Below the pieces are notes generated by a model. The model saw nothing but the letters and a program-made list of their open reading frames with translations, was not told the DNA's origin and searched no databases. Positions 10,495 through 22,487 of a DNA stretch of 64,000 nucleotides are shown in pieces. This DNA comes from Perca fluviatilis (taxonomy: Eukaryota > Chordata > Actinopteri > Perciformes > Percidae). Within the stretch, counting starts at the first letter, position 1; every line of letters begins with the position of its first letter. The stretch is from positions 4,994,886-5,058,885 of the forward strand of contig NC_053112.1 in the NCBI RefSeq assembly GCF_010015445.1, in the 5' to 3' direction. The position numbers and the translations under genes were made by a program.

Positions 10495-11044
10495 TTGATA
10501 AAACATGTCTATTAGCAGAGTAGCATGCTGTAGGCTAATTGTGTAAAACATGGCTGTTAGCAGAGTAGCATGCTGTAGGCTAGTTGTGTAAAACATGGCT
10601 GTTAGCAGAGTAGCATGCTGTAGGCTAGTTGTGTAAAACATGGCTGTTAGCAGAGTAGCATGCTGTAGGCTAGTTGTGTAAAACATGGCTGTTAGCAGAG
10701 TAGCATGCTGTCGGCTAGTTGTGTAAAACATGGCTGTTAGCAGAGTAGCATGCTGTAGGCTAGTTGTGTAAAACATGGCTGTTAGCAGAGTAGCATGCTG
10801 TAGGCTAGTTGTGTAAAACATGGCTGTTAGCAGAGTAGCATGCTGTCGGCTAGTTGTGTAAAACATGGCTGTTAGCAGAGTAGCATGCTGTAGGCTAGTT
10901 GTGTAAAACATGGCTGTTAGCAGAGTAGCATGCTGTAGGCTAGTTGTGTAAAACATGGCTGTTAGCAGAGTAGCATGCTGTCGGCTAGTTGTGTAAAACA
11001 TGGCTGTTAGCAGAGTAGCATGCTGTAGGCTAGTTGTGTAAAAC
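10495..11044. repeat. 45-bp minisatellite, about 12 copies
   Basis: Unit TGGCTGTTAGCAGAGTAGCA then TGCTGTAGGCTAGTTGTGTA then AAACA; variants differ by one base (TAGGC or TCGGC). The 15-codon period explains the 209-codon frame on the - strand, which is not a gene. Confidence 0.95.
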
Positions 11045-13071
11045 GGTGGACGAGAGTACACTGGATGTTTTCTACAGAGATGATGTAGCAGCATGTTTGC
11101 AGCTTAAAATGATCCCAAACTTTCTGTTGTTTTCTCTCTCCTGTCTCTTCTCTTAGACCCTCTCGCTATTTTTGTCTTCCGTCAGTCTTGTGCCCACAGA
11201 AGCGCCAGCCTCTTGTGCGCTAGTAATAATCCTCCGTGCGGAAACACAGTGAGCCGTACAACCTTAATTACATTGATTTAACGAAGCTTCGAGGCAAATA
11301 ATTTTGCTTCAAGGATTTTTTGTAATCGAATTATTCGAGGAATCATTTCAGCCCTAAGCTGCATGTATGTATGAGACCATCTCCACCTCATCCATCTGTG
11401 AGGTTGTCAGCTTTGTGTCTGCCTGCATGTAGGACGGCTGATTTAACCGCCAGTCCTCAGTGATGTCGCGGCATGTGTCTCGTAGCTCTCCGCTCTTAAA
11501 ACGCTCTCAGAAGTTAGCGTTCACGCTTACCATGATTGCTCTGCTACCAGCCTCTGTCATGCACTGGGTGGAGCTTGTGACTATTGCGCATGAGTGCAGC
11601 TGAGTAGGCAGTGTCGCTGTCAAATCCGTCCCTGGGAAAAGTAATGTTGCGCCAAATTGATAAAGAAACTCAGTTCCATTACCAAATTTACACTACTTTT
11701 TACCCGGAAAAGTAGTTACGTTACAGTAACGCGTTACAACGTTAAACATTTGGTCTGCCGCTCAATATGTTCGTGTGGGAACTTGTTGTGTCGTAACAAT
11801 AACGACTCGGTCTTGACTTATTCACTTTACTTTATTCCAACCAACGTGAACAGATAGTGTGCCAGCACACATGTGTCTATCTGGACCACGACTCTTCTTC
11901 TCCTCTCTTCTTCTACATTCACTTCTTATACTCTAAACTGGATTCATTGCACACAGCGCCACCTAGCGCTAAGGTTGAAACACCACATATCCCCCTTAAT
12001 AAGAAAACACATGTATAGCACTAAGCAGTGTATGTCTAGTCTTCTTAAGGTGTTCTCTACGGTTATCTTTTAGGAGAACATTACGAGGGCATAGAGAACA
12101 TGAACTTACCCTTATTTTGTTTTTCTGAAAAGTAACCTTTCTTTATTTAAAAGGGACAGTGCACATTAATCAACATGAGTACAATGTCCAAAATGTAAAC
12201 GTGCCAGATTTAGCCAAACGCCAAAGTCCCTAGCAGGTTGATGACTTAAAAAAACAATAAATACATTACAACAATACAAACAAGTACACATAAGATTAAC
12301 TTCTCTGAATGATTAATAATGCTTAAATCTCAGGGGTATTACAACAAACATGAACAGTGGAATATAACAAGTTCAGCCCCTACATTTGTGCTTATTGAGG
12401 TTATCACACCTCAAAGTCCTTAGTCCATTCTGGTGCTCTTCTGAGCCGCTGCGGTTGAAGCGTTCAGTCTCACCATTTGGGTAGTACTACCTCGGGTAGT
12501 AGACGGATGACTTTCTATGCACAGTACCAGCTCTACTCGGCCGCGGTGCCCCGTCCTCCCTTTTCCATTGCAGATTTAGTACCGCCTCATGCGTGAGGCG
12601 AGCATTATAAAAACCTTTTTATTGTTGTTGAACTGGAGACACTTAGATTGATATTGTCTGACCTGAAGCTTCTTTCTGTTAACAGAACACATGTTGTGTG
12701 GCTGACGTTTATTAGTCAGAGAGACTAAAGACTTTCAGACTACAGATCATCTGCAGCAACAGATCACATGTAGGGCATTTAAAGAGGCTACTCTGTCATA
12801 ATCAACACAACTGGAGACTGCGTATATATGGGTGTGATAATATTTAAATATATTGGAATCAGATCTAACAGGATGTGAGTGTTTCTGTGACTTCCTGTTC
12901 AGACGGAAGGCTGCTTCAAAAGGCTGGAAACTGTCCGACTAACTTGGTCTTTGTTATCTTATTATTAATAATAACTGGGTGCACAGGAGAACTGTATGGA
13001 AAGATGCTTTATGATATAAAATCACTTTCTGACTTCAGCTCCTTACCTGTGTGATGTTTATTCTTCTACAG
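11045..13071. other. intron with transposon debris, no exon seen
   Basis: Ends of hAT-type elements can be read at 11290-11356 (TAATCGAATTATTCGAGGAA, closing CAGCCCTAA) and a repeat with GTTACGTTACAGTAACGCGT at 11710-11730. A block near 12480-12600 (CTCTACTCGGCCGCGGTG, ATTTAGTACCGCCTC) resembles another fish miniature element. None could be bounded on both sides. Confidence 0.4.
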
Positions 13072-13160
13072 TGAGAGCAGCGCGGTGAAGAAATGCAGAA
13101 CTGGAAACTGGTTTACAGCTTTGGTTAGCTGGCTTGTGGATCCAGGAACATCACAGCGTG
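13072..13160 (+). CDS. candidate small NLR exon
   Basis: 89 bp between a good acceptor (TTTATTCTTCTACAG) and donor (CAGCGTG|GTAAGATG). The frame reads ESSAVKKCRTGNWFTALV and on to GTSQR. It ends in phase 1, which fits the phase needed by the exon at 17853 if the ACCAG acceptor there is used. No domain is recognised. Assigned by splice sites and phase only. Confidence 0.35.
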
Positions 13161-13624
13161 GTAAGATGATGGCTCCCAGGCTGTATACACACCAGCCTCT
13201 GATGAAACATACACACTTCAATGTTACTCAATACAGCTGTCATACAGCGGCCATGTTATGGATCACACTTCAGATGACTTTCAGCAGTGAGGATACAAAA
13301 GAAAAAAAAAAAAATTATTTTGGGCCTTTTAGTCTTTTATTGACAGAATACAGTTGGTACAGTTTTCTTTCTCAGGATTGCTAAAGCATGACCATCTAAG
13401 GCCTCTTTCACACTGGCTGCGTGGCGGCAGTGTGGCATTTTCTATGTACGCCAGAAATGTGTCTGACGCGGCACTGCTAGCTTTGTCTGTACACATGTAC
13501 GTTTCCAATTGATAAAATGAAATAATAGCGTGTTCTAGGGCTGGGACGATCCGTCGCCGTAGTCGACGTAATTGATGACTTAAATGACAAATAATTTGCG
13601 TCATGCGTAGAAATCTAAAAATAA

Positions 13625-13805
13625 CATGGCTGCCTCCAGCAACAGCGCAAGTATGGATTCCTCGGACGTTTAACAACACATTGAGAAAAAGGCTCACACA
13701 CGGTCTTCTAAAGTGTGGGAGTATTTTACTCTTAATGCCAACAACAACCTGGTAGTCTGTAGACTTTGTAAAATGCATCGGTGAGTCAGGATAACAGCAG
13801 CAAAA
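13625..13805 (+). pseudogene. hAT transposase relic, BED zinc-finger start
   Basis: After an in-frame break the + strand reads RSSKVWEYFTLNANNNLVVC then RLCKMHR. This is the W-x-F ... C-x2-C half of a BED finger, as found at the N-terminus of hAT transposases. The rest of the transposase is absent. Confidence 0.6.
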
Positions 13806-14049
13806 CACCGTAAGTTCTGCTGACCTTTTTGTCCCTTTCTGTTCCCTCCCAAGTAGGGTTTAGATTCTCTGCCCAAGCCCGAACTTGACCCACGGGCCGG
13901 CTTGGGCCGATATGTCCCGCCACTATCCTCGGACCGGGTCGGACCCTTGATCAAGCATTTGTGTTTTTTAAACATTACTTTATTAGCCTAAGTGGCTGGG
14001 GAGAAAGCTGTGCCTCTCCAGCTTCTCCCGTAGCTCTTGGTAGCCTATA

Positions 14050-14579
14050 CAGTACAGGCCAAAAGTTTGGACACACCTTCTCATTCAATGCATTTCCTTT
14101 TTATTTTCATGACTATTTACATTGTAGATTATCACTGAAGGCATCAAAACTATGAATGAACACATATGGAATTATGTACGTAACAAAAAAGTGTGAAATA
14201 ACTGAAAACATGTCTTATATTTTAGATTCTTCAAAGTAGCCGTCCTTTTTTATTAATAAGGGAAAAACTTCCACTAATGAACCCTGACAAAGCACACCTG
14301 TGAAGGTAAAACCATTTCAGGTGACTACCTCATGAAGCTCATTGAGAGAACACCAAGGGTTTGCAGAGTTATCAAAAAAAGCAAAGGGTGGCTACTTTGA
14401 AGAATCTAAAATATAAGACATGTTTTCAGTTATTTCACACTTTTTTGTTAAGTACATAATTCCATATGTGTTCATTCATAGTTTTGATGCCTTCAGTGAG
14501 AATCTACAATGTAAATAGTCATGAAAATAAAGGAAACGCATTGAATGAGAAGGTGTGTCCAAACTTTTGGCCTGTACTG
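14050..14579. mobile_element. Tc1-family miniature element, 530 bp
   Basis: Starts CAGTACAGGCCAAAAGTTTG and ends with the complement, between TA dinucleotides (14048-14049 and 14580-14581). The long inverted termini (about 200 bp) include the last codons of the transposase (GGYFEESKI-like). It is an internal-deletion relative of the Tc1 element at 22233-30800. Confidence 0.95.
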
Positions 14580-15171
14580 TATGTCCTGCACTGACTTGAG
14601 TGTGAGGTTAACTGTGCTAAATCGTGTCTCCCCCATCTGTAGCACTGTCTTCGATAATTGCACAACCAGGCCAGATTGTTTCAGATATCTCACGAGTCCT
14701 TTATAACGTCACTTATAACTGCCCACGTATTAAAAAATTGTTGGGTTTAAATCGGGCTTGAGCTCATAATTCTAGTTAAAGTGTTGGGCCGGGCTCGGAC
14801 ACAACGTGCACTGTAGACATGTGCGATTATCAACATATTGACACGGAATGTGTTCCCAGTAGTAGCCCAAAGGTAGGTTAGTCTGTTGATTCGTTTTAAT
14901 GCCATGCTATGACTTAACATTAAGCATCATCAAATGCTGTCAGTCAGCAATTTTATTTTTTAGGTTTACCATCATCCTGAGTTAACCAATCGATTACAGA
15001 CTATAACATAAGACACTCTGCATATTGCCAAAGATATAACTGAGGTTATGAGTGACATCCTCTATCACACATGGACATATTTCTGATTATTTCTTTGATA
15101 CGGGTATGCCAATAGATTACGGAAGAGACAGGCTGTGGACTATCAACAAAGTTAGATTAATAACTAACAAA

Positions 15172-16160
15172 TAGGGTTGGGTACTGAAACCCGGTTCCAC
15201 TATGGTACCGGTTCCTACACAACGTGTAGTATTCGGACCGGATTAGAATGCGAATTTCGGTTCCTCATTTCGGTTCCGACTGAAATATTTTCCCTCTGTC
15301 GCTCCGGACAGCGGCAGACTCTTTTTTTCTTTCTCCGTTTTCTGCCGTGTGGCGCACGTGCCCGCTCGCGGTGTGAAGCGTGTCCGCTCTATTCCCCCGA
15401 CATGCTACTCTACAATCACAGCTGATAGACGGCTTTTTATACACTCTCTGAAACGGACGTAAAAATATCACACTTTCTCTGTAGTCTACCCTTAGCTAGC
15501 TACCGTAAATGTAGGCTACTTTTAAAATGTCATATTTTCCCCTCTGGGCTCACCAAAACGGACGTAAAAGCATATTAACCATTCACTGACTGCACGTGAT
15601 CGCTAGTTAAACATTACACTTACTCTGCTAGTCTATCGTTCAGGACAAGAGCCTGTAGCCTGGTGGTGGGGGAGGCAGGACAGCCTCCCCAAATTGTCTG
15701 CCCTTTCAGACTCCTACCTGTGTGTGTACAGACCTCTTGGACACCATCTGAGAGAGTTTTCTCCCGTGCAGGACATGTCATAAGTCAGAAGAGGTGTCCT
15801 ATCTTGCCAGAGAAGGCAAATATGGTCATTTTTCTGCTAAAGAACTGCTAAAGTTTGAAGCTGGTTGGCATACCAACTCAACATTAATTTTGTTGTTACT
15901 TGTTAATAGTGTAACTGTTATTTGTTAAATTATTGTAGTTATGTGTTAGGTGACTTAGGTTTAGTTATTATATTTAAACATTAATATATTGTTAAATTTA
16001 AATAATTTTCAATAAAAAAAAAAACACCAAAAAAAGCCTTTCTTTTGTCATTTTTCAGTTTTTCAAGAATCGGTTTAAGAATCGGTTTAGGAATCGGAAT
16101 CGTTTTAAACGTACCGGTTCGGCATCGGAATCGTAAAAATCCAAACGGTACCCAACCCTA
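15172..16160. mobile_element. hAT-type miniature element, 989 bp
   Basis: Exact 8-bp target duplication CTAACAAA (15164-15171 and 16161-16168). Termini TAGGGTTGGGTACTGAAACC and GGTACCCAACCCTA. Internal repeats AATCGGTTT and CCGGTTCC are typical of this fish family. No transposase frame. It sits inside the hAT at 13536-17111. Confidence 0.95.
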
Positions 16161-16559
16161 CTAACAAAAGGGTCTGAAGACCAAAACAATTACAATTGAA
16201 CAGAAACAGTCTGTGAAACTATTAAATTAAATAAAAAAAAAAATAGTCTGTGACACTTTAAAGAAGCTCTTGACTATTTAGAGACGGACTGCAGAAGACA
16301 TAAAATAGTAAATAGTCTGACACCCTAAGCGAGTTCTTGACTATTAAGAGATTTTTGTCTGCAGGGCTGTCCCGGGTTTTTACGAAGGTTTGCCGAAGAA
16401 ATAACCTCGCCTTGTGGTGACGATCACATTGTACATTGTACGATAAAACAGGATTGGATGAGAAAACAGAGAAAAAGAGCTCCGTGGGTTGCTGACGACT
16501 GGCTATCCAGGGATCAAAACTCCTGCCTCATACCTCTAACCTTAAAAAGAAATTTCAGA

Positions 16560-16780
16560 GAGAAGAGGGTCAGGACAGCGGAGCGCTCTTGACTGTTTTT
16601 TTAATGTTTTTAAATTGTTTTTAATTGTTTTCTGACTGCTCTTTACATTTTATTCTTGTCTTTTAATGCTTTTAAATTGTTTTCTAACTGCTCTTTAATG
16701 TTTGTAAAGCACTTTGAATTGCCTTGTTGCTGAAATGTGCTATACAAATAAAGCTGCCTTGCCTTGCCTTGCCTTGCTTA
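16560..16780 (+). mobile_element. LINE 3' end with (GCCTT)n tail
   Basis: Ends GTAAAGCACTTTGAATTGCC ... AATAAAGCTGCCTTGCCTTG, the same tail as the LINE at 23242-27693. Strongly 5'-truncated. Confidence 0.8.
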
Positions 16781-17852
16781 TGTTGGATTTATTTGATACA
16801 TCTGAGTTCATATGTTGCCAAATTTGCCCTTTTTTACTGTAAGATTAAAGGGAGAAGAACTTGGATGTTAAACAGTTTTTATTTTTGTATTCCTCCTGAA
16901 AGTGACTTTATTTTGATGTTGGATTGATAGCCTTCATCTGGCTTCAGGTTGCACTAAAATTTTTACTTGAACAGTGCAGTCTTAAACAATTTTAATAAAT
17001 AAAGATTTGAACCTTATTGAAATTTGTTTTGTGTAAATTTTTCATAATTGAGGAATGGAAAAATAATCGCTAGATTAATCGTTTAAAAAATAATTGTTTG
17101 GGACATCCCTAGCGTGTTCTTAAACCCTATATGCTAATTTGATAACAGCAAAGACAACATCGACAGTATTGACGGCAAATTAGGCTACAGAATATTTCGT
17201 TATGTATTGACAGGTGCAATATTTGAAAATCAATTAATTATTTATTATTCTTTTTTAAATTACATTTATATATCTGCATTTATGTCAAAATCTAGAGACA
17301 AAATGTCATTTATTAAATGTATTTGTGTCAAAATGATATATAATATCAAAATGATATAAAAACATTTGCCTGGAAACACTTCCAACACGCTTGAATGTCT
17401 CGTGAAAATTAGGCGTCAGTCTTATTTCTTGCATTCACATGTTTTCGGCGCATCTCGAAACGTGCCGGAGACGTGCGTGTCACGCAGGCAGTGTGTAAGC
17501 TCTAACCTGTTAACATGGGAGCCAAAATAAAAACGAACATGCCACGCAGCTGACACGCTCACGCCACGCAACCAGCACGAAAGAGGCCTTACTCTGCCTA
17601 AACTGTCCGTCAGCTTCCCTCACCACCTTATCCTTCAGCTCTGCTTCTCATTTTGGTTTTTAGGTGTCCAAGCCCGAGGGGGCTGTGGACCGCGTATGCA
17701 AGGCAACATTTATTTCTGCCAAGCTTTATTTGTTCTTGGTCTTTCAGGTTTTTGCCAAATCAGCTCTAACAAACAGAATCTGTAAACCTCTTTAAAGCAG
17801 TTCAGGAGTTGATGAGTTGTGGTTCCTGATTATTTTGTCTATTCTCAACCAG

Positions 17853-17972
17853 CTGAAACTCAGAGGGGAGCAGGAAGACCACCAGTCAACGCCCAGAATG
17901 GAGGTGTTGTCAACATACCTCAGATTAGCGGTGTTAACGTGGGAGGGAATCTAACAATCCAAGTCACGCAGG
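17853..17972 (+). CDS. NLR exon upstream of FISNA
   Basis: The frame contains QNGGVVNIPQISGVNVGG then NLTIQVTQ. Donor CAGG|GTAATG leaves one base (phase 1). The exon at 7588 uses an acceptor CTCAG. Here that AG is mutated to CTCAA, and the next AG (ACCAG, 17851-17852) is the likely acceptor, four bases further in. Confidence 0.65.
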
Positions 17973-18076
17973 GTAATGTTTCCCCCAGATTTATAAAATC
18001 AAATAAAATACATTTATGTTTAAATATGTACCGGATTAAAACATTTCTTAAAAGCTGTTTCATGTTTGTGTTTCAG

Positions 18077-18130
18077 CCTCGTCTCCTGACAGGACAGACG
18101 AGACGAAAGCTGCTTCTCCCAAAAACAAAG
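18077..18130 (+). CDS. short NLR exon before FISNA
   Basis: 54 bp between TTGTGTTTCAG and AAAG|GTATTG, symmetric phase 1. It encodes a polar linker, ASSPDRTDETKAASPKNK. Its phase joins the preceding and following exons without a break. Confidence 0.7.
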
Positions 18131-18502
18131 GTATTGTTTGTTAACAGATTTTTCACAATCAAATGACAACAAAAAACTTCACCTTACTTCTGCGTTTAAA
18201 ACAAAACTAGACTTTATTATTATACTGTTTTGTAGAGATTACATTGTTGAAGCTAAAATGTTTTCTTCTCTGTTGTCTGTCCATCTTATACTTCACATGT
18301 TTTGTTTGCTAACATAAATCTTGTTAGCCTTCCAGCATCTGAGCATCTTGTTGGTGTAATGATCTAAAATGAATGACAGTTATTTAGGGTTACTTGCACT
18401 TATATGGACCAGATATCAGTCAGTAAATCTGGACATGGATATGAAAATACCAAGGCACACGTGGAGTTACATAATGTAACTATGATTTCATTCATCTTTC
18501 AG

Positions 18503-20249
18503 CAAACATTCAAAGGTGCTTAAAATCTTTCCTTGAAAATACAACAAAGGATCTGTTACAAGGAACAAAGAAGATGGACCGACTCCTTTACACAAGATCT
18601 ATACGGAGCTTTACATCAGACGAGGAGGCAGTGGGGAGGTTAATAATGAACATGAAGTGGTTAACTTGGAATGCAAAAGGAGTTCGAGTGAGGAGGAGAA
18701 AATCCAGGTCAATGACATTCTTCAACCTTTATCAAACGAAGAAAACCCTCCTCAGAGAGTTCTGACGAAGGGAATCGCTGGCATTGGAAAATCTGTCGCT
18801 GTGCAGAAGTTCACTCACGACTGGGCAACAGGAGAAGCCAACCAAACTACTGATTTCATATTTCCATTTGCATTCAGAGAGTTGAACTTGATAAAAGATA
18901 AGGATTGGAGTCTTCTAACGTTAATAGGTCACTATTTTGATGAAGTAAAGGATTTGAAAGAATCAGACTACAACGAATCAAGTGTTTTGTTCATCTTCGA
19001 CGGCCTGGACGAAAGCCAATTACCTCTGGACTTCAAAAACAATGAGATGTGGCGCGATGTTACAAAGACCACAACATTAGACGTCCTGCTGACCAACTTA
19101 ATCTCAGGGAAACTGCTGCACAAAGCCTCAGTCTGGATCACAAGTAGACCAGCTGCAGCCGCTAAGATTCCTCCCGAGTTCTTTCATAGGGTGACCGAGG
19201 TACGAGGCTTTAATGATAAGCAGAAGGAGGAGTACTTTCAGAAGAAAGTAAGTAACCAGGATATGGCTCAGAAGATAATCGATCATCTTCAGTCAAAGAC
19301 GCAAAGAAGTCTGTACATCATGTGCCACATCCCAGTCTTCTGTTGGATTTCAGCCACGGCTCTCCAGAGTCTCCTAACAGAAACAGAAGAAGCGGAGTTG
19401 CCGAAGACTGTGACTGAAATGTACACACACTTCCTGATCATCCAAACAAAGCTGAAGAAATATCAGGAAGGTGAAACAGACAAAGATGTGATCATGAAAT
19501 TGGGAAAGCTGGCATTTGAACAGCTTAAGAAGGGCAACATACTCTTCTATGAAAACGAGTTTAAAAGTTGTGGAATTGATCTGAAACAAGCTGCAGTTAA
19601 TTCAGGGGTTTGTACACAGATCATAAGAAAAGAATCTGGTATTCACAAACAAGAGATTTACTCCTTCATTCATTTAAGTGTTCAGGAGTTTCTGGCAGCT
19701 CTGTATGTGTTAGAGACTTTCTTAGATAGCGGAGAAACTCTGCTTTCCAGCCAGACAAGTGTGAAAGTGCCATCAGAGAAAGCAGAACGTCCCATCTTCC
19801 TCCTCCACCAGAAAGCAGTGGATATGGCTTTGTTCAGTGATAATGGACAATGGGACTTGTTCCTGCGCTTCCTGCTCGGTCTGTCACAGGATAAAAATCA
19901 GGAGCTTCTTCAGAAACGAATTGGATTCAAAGGAAGACGTCCACAGAGCAACCAGGAGACAATCAAGTTAATTCATGAGAATATCAAAGTATCTGTCCAA
20001 CAGCGAGAAGAGCATCAACCTGTTCCACTGTTTAAATGAGTTGGGTGACCAGTCTCTGGTAGAGCAAGTCCAAAAGTACCAGAGCTCAGGAGATTTTGGT
20101 AAACTCTTACCTGAACATTGGTCAGCTCTGGCCTTTCAGCTGCTCGTTTCCAATAAGGACCTGGATGTCTTTGACCTGGAGAAATATGAAGGATCAGAGG
20201 AAGTTCTGGAGAGGCTGCTGCCAGTGCTCAAAGCATCAAAGAAAGCTTT
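18503..20249 (+). pseudogene. FISNA-NACHT exon with two frame breaks
   Basis: The exon starts after TTCATCTTTCAG and ends GCTTT|GTAAGT. The FISNA part reads LKSFLENTTKDLLQGTKK in the entry frame. One frame over it continues HKIYTELYIRRGGSGEVNNE, so a single base is lost near 18571. NACHT: Walker A GIAGIGKS (18771-18794), Walker B region LFIFDGLDE (ending about 19013), then the conserved blocks LWITSRPAAA-like (VWITSRPAAAAKIP), EVRGFNDKQKEEYF and IHLSVQEFLAALYV. Near 19985 the frame shifts again by one base, into SEKSINLFHCLNELGD. All active-site motifs are intact, so the breaks may be recent or artefactual. Confidence 0.9.
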
Positions 20250-20359
20250 GTAAGTATTCAACCTCGAGAAACCCAACAGCTCTGCAGCTCTCCGGTTGTG
20301 TTAGAGAACAGAGGGGAGTGTAAGTTAAATGTTAACTCTAACTTTGTTTTTAACTTTAG

Positions 20360-20536
20360 GTTAAGTAGCTGTATACTCACCTACAGATGTTGCAAGAACA
20401 TTTCATCAGTTCTCAGCTCAAAGTCTTCTGGTCTGGAGGAGTTAGACCTGAGTGGAAACAGACTGCTGACTGACTCTGGAGTGGAGCTGCTCTCTGACGG
20501 TCTAAAAAGTCCCAACTGCAAACTCCAGAGACTCAG
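20360..20536 (+). CDS. NLR LRR exon (copy 1 of a duplicated exon)
   Basis: 177 bp, one codon longer than the usual 174 (extra T in LLTDSG). Acceptor TTAACTTTAG, donor CTCAG|GTAAGA. The repeat reads [20 protein letters not shown] then [20 protein letters not shown]. It is almost identical to the next exon, and the flanking introns are also similar. Confidence 0.9.
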
Positions 20537-21081
20537 GTAAGAACATCCAGATGCACAATATGTTTGAGGTGATTCATAATACAAGTAATGTGGGAGTAGT
20601 TTACTTTTCTTTCATGTTGCAGTGAACATAGATGAAAGATTCCCTTCAGATATCTTATATCAAGTGGTGATAATGTACATTTACCATCTTTAATCGAGTC
20701 AGATGTTTCAGGTGGATATCAGTTTAAACTTTGTCCAGAGATAGCTCCTAGCTTAGCACAAAGACTAGAAGCAGGGGGAAACTGTTAGCACAGCTCCATC
20801 AAAAGAGAAAAACTCACCTCCAAGTCTGTTGGATGTACATGTTACATGTAGCTAACAAGATTCAACCTGTTGAAAGGTGGAATACTTCACTTTTAATGGG
20901 GCTGCTACTATTCTTTGTGCTAAGCTAAGCTAAACACATTCTGCACCTAAACTAAACTGGACACACATAGATGAAAATATACATAATAATATCTGACTCT
21001 GGGGATATTTAACATCTAAATTAGTGTCCAGCTGGCGAAGTGTTTGCTAAATGTTAACAGTCATTTTGTTTTTATCTTTAG

Positions 21082-21255
21082 GTTAAGTAACTGTAACCTC
21101 ACCGACAGATGTTGTAAGAACATTTCATCAGTTCTCAGCTCAAAGTCTTCTGGTCTGGAGGAGCTAGACCTGAGTGAAAACAGACTGCTGGACTCTGGAG
21201 TGGAGCTGCTCTCTGACGGTCTAAAAAGTCCCAACTGCAAACTCCAGAGACTCCG
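21082..21255 (+). CDS. NLR LRR exon (copy 2)
   Basis: 174 bp, acceptor TTATCTTTAG, donor [31 protein letters not shown] then LEELDLSENRLLDSGVELL. With its intron it forms a direct duplication of about 722 bp with 20360 and following. Confidence 0.9.
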
Positions 21256-21639
21256 GTAAGAACATCCAGATGCACAGTATGTTTGAGGTGATTCATAATA
21301 CAAGTAATGTGGACTTTGGGACCCTTAAACTGGGAGTAGTTTACTTTTCTTTCAAGTTACAGTGAACATAGATGAAATATTCCCTTCAGATATCTTATAT
21401 CATGTGGTGATAATGTACATTTACCATCTTTAATTGAGTCAGATGTTTCAGGTGGATATCAGTTTTAACTTTGTCCAGAGATAGCTCCTAGCTTAGCACA
21501 AAGACTAGAAGCAGGGGGAAACTGTTAGCACAGCTCCATCAAAAGAGAAAAACTCATCTCCAACACCTCCAAGTCTGTCTGATGTACATGTTACAGGTAG
21601 CTAACAAGTATTTATTTGTTTTTTATTTATTTATTTATC

Positions 21640-22230
21640 TCGAACAATCAACAATGTTGCAACAGAAAAGAAAACAACAACAACAACATCCGGTCAGACT
21701 GATTTGGGTTTTCTCAGGCCGATGCCGATCTTTTGAAATCAGGGTCGGCCGATATATGCTGCCGATTATTTTTGGCCGATATTTGGTTGTTTTTAACCTC
21801 TATTTCAAAGATAAAATTTAACACTAATAAGTACTTAAGATACACAAAATTTCTCAACAAAAACATTTATTGAACACTTGAACACCAATCTGCTCTTGTA
21901 TACTTACATTAAACATGTATAATGTAAAAACATATATTGTATAAATAAACAAAACGGGTAAGAAGAAGGAAAGAAAATAAACTTAACTTTGTCAAATAAA
22001 CTTTTCAATGAAAAAATAAAGTTTAGTGCACTTAGCAGCATTTATCAATCATCTGAGAACAATAAAATAAATTGACCATTTTAACAATAGTAGTGCTGAC
22101 ACACAGTAGCAACCAGCAGCATTAGATAATCTGCTTTAGTGCATTTGACTTAGCAGCAACTAAAAAAGGGGGAAAATACAAGGTTAAGTTAGTATTTTTG
22201 TATAGTATCTTCTTCAAGTCATTTTATAGA
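21640..22230. other. intron with hAT-like fragment
   Basis: The stretch GGCCGATGCCGATC ... GGTCGGCCGATATATGCTGC ... TTTTTGGCCGATATTTGG (21718-21790) resembles the terminus of a fish hAT family. The other terminus was not found, and may lie beyond the Tc1 insertion. No exon. Confidence 0.4.
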
Positions 22231-22487
22231 TACAGTACAGGCCAAAAGTTGGGACACACTTTCTCATTCAATGCGTTTCCTTTATTTTCATGACATATTT
22301 ACATTGTAGATTCTCACTGAAGGCATCAAAACTATGAATGAACACATATGGAATTATGTCCTTAACAAAAAAGTGTGAAATAACTGAAAACATGTCTTAT
22401 ATTCTAGTTTTTTCAAAGTAGCCACCCTTTGCTCTGATTACTGATTTGCACACTCTTGGCATTCTCTTGATGAGCTTCAAGAGGTAG

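Larger units (their letters stand above)
13536..17111. mobile_element. hAT element inserted in the outer element
   Basis: Flanked by an exact 8-bp target duplication, GCGTGTTC (13528-13535 and 17112-17119). The termini begin TAGGGCTGGGACGA and end TGGGACATCCCTA. It carries a BED-finger relic and three further insertions. 8-bp duplications are the hAT signature. Confidence 0.9.
13398..17591. mobile_element. outer inverted-repeat element of a transposon nest
   Basis: The left end AAGGCCTCTTTCACACTGGC pairs with the right end, whose complement is AAGGCCTCTTTCGTGCTGGT. Both continue with GCGTGGCG. Once the inner hAT is removed, about 0.6 kb remains, so this is a miniature element of unclear superfamily. 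Its target duplication is not evident. Confidence 0.75.

Noticed and set aside
10465..11094. A 209-codon - strand frame with HATLLTAMFYTTSLQ repeats
   Set aside because: Product of the 45-bp (15-codon) minisatellite.
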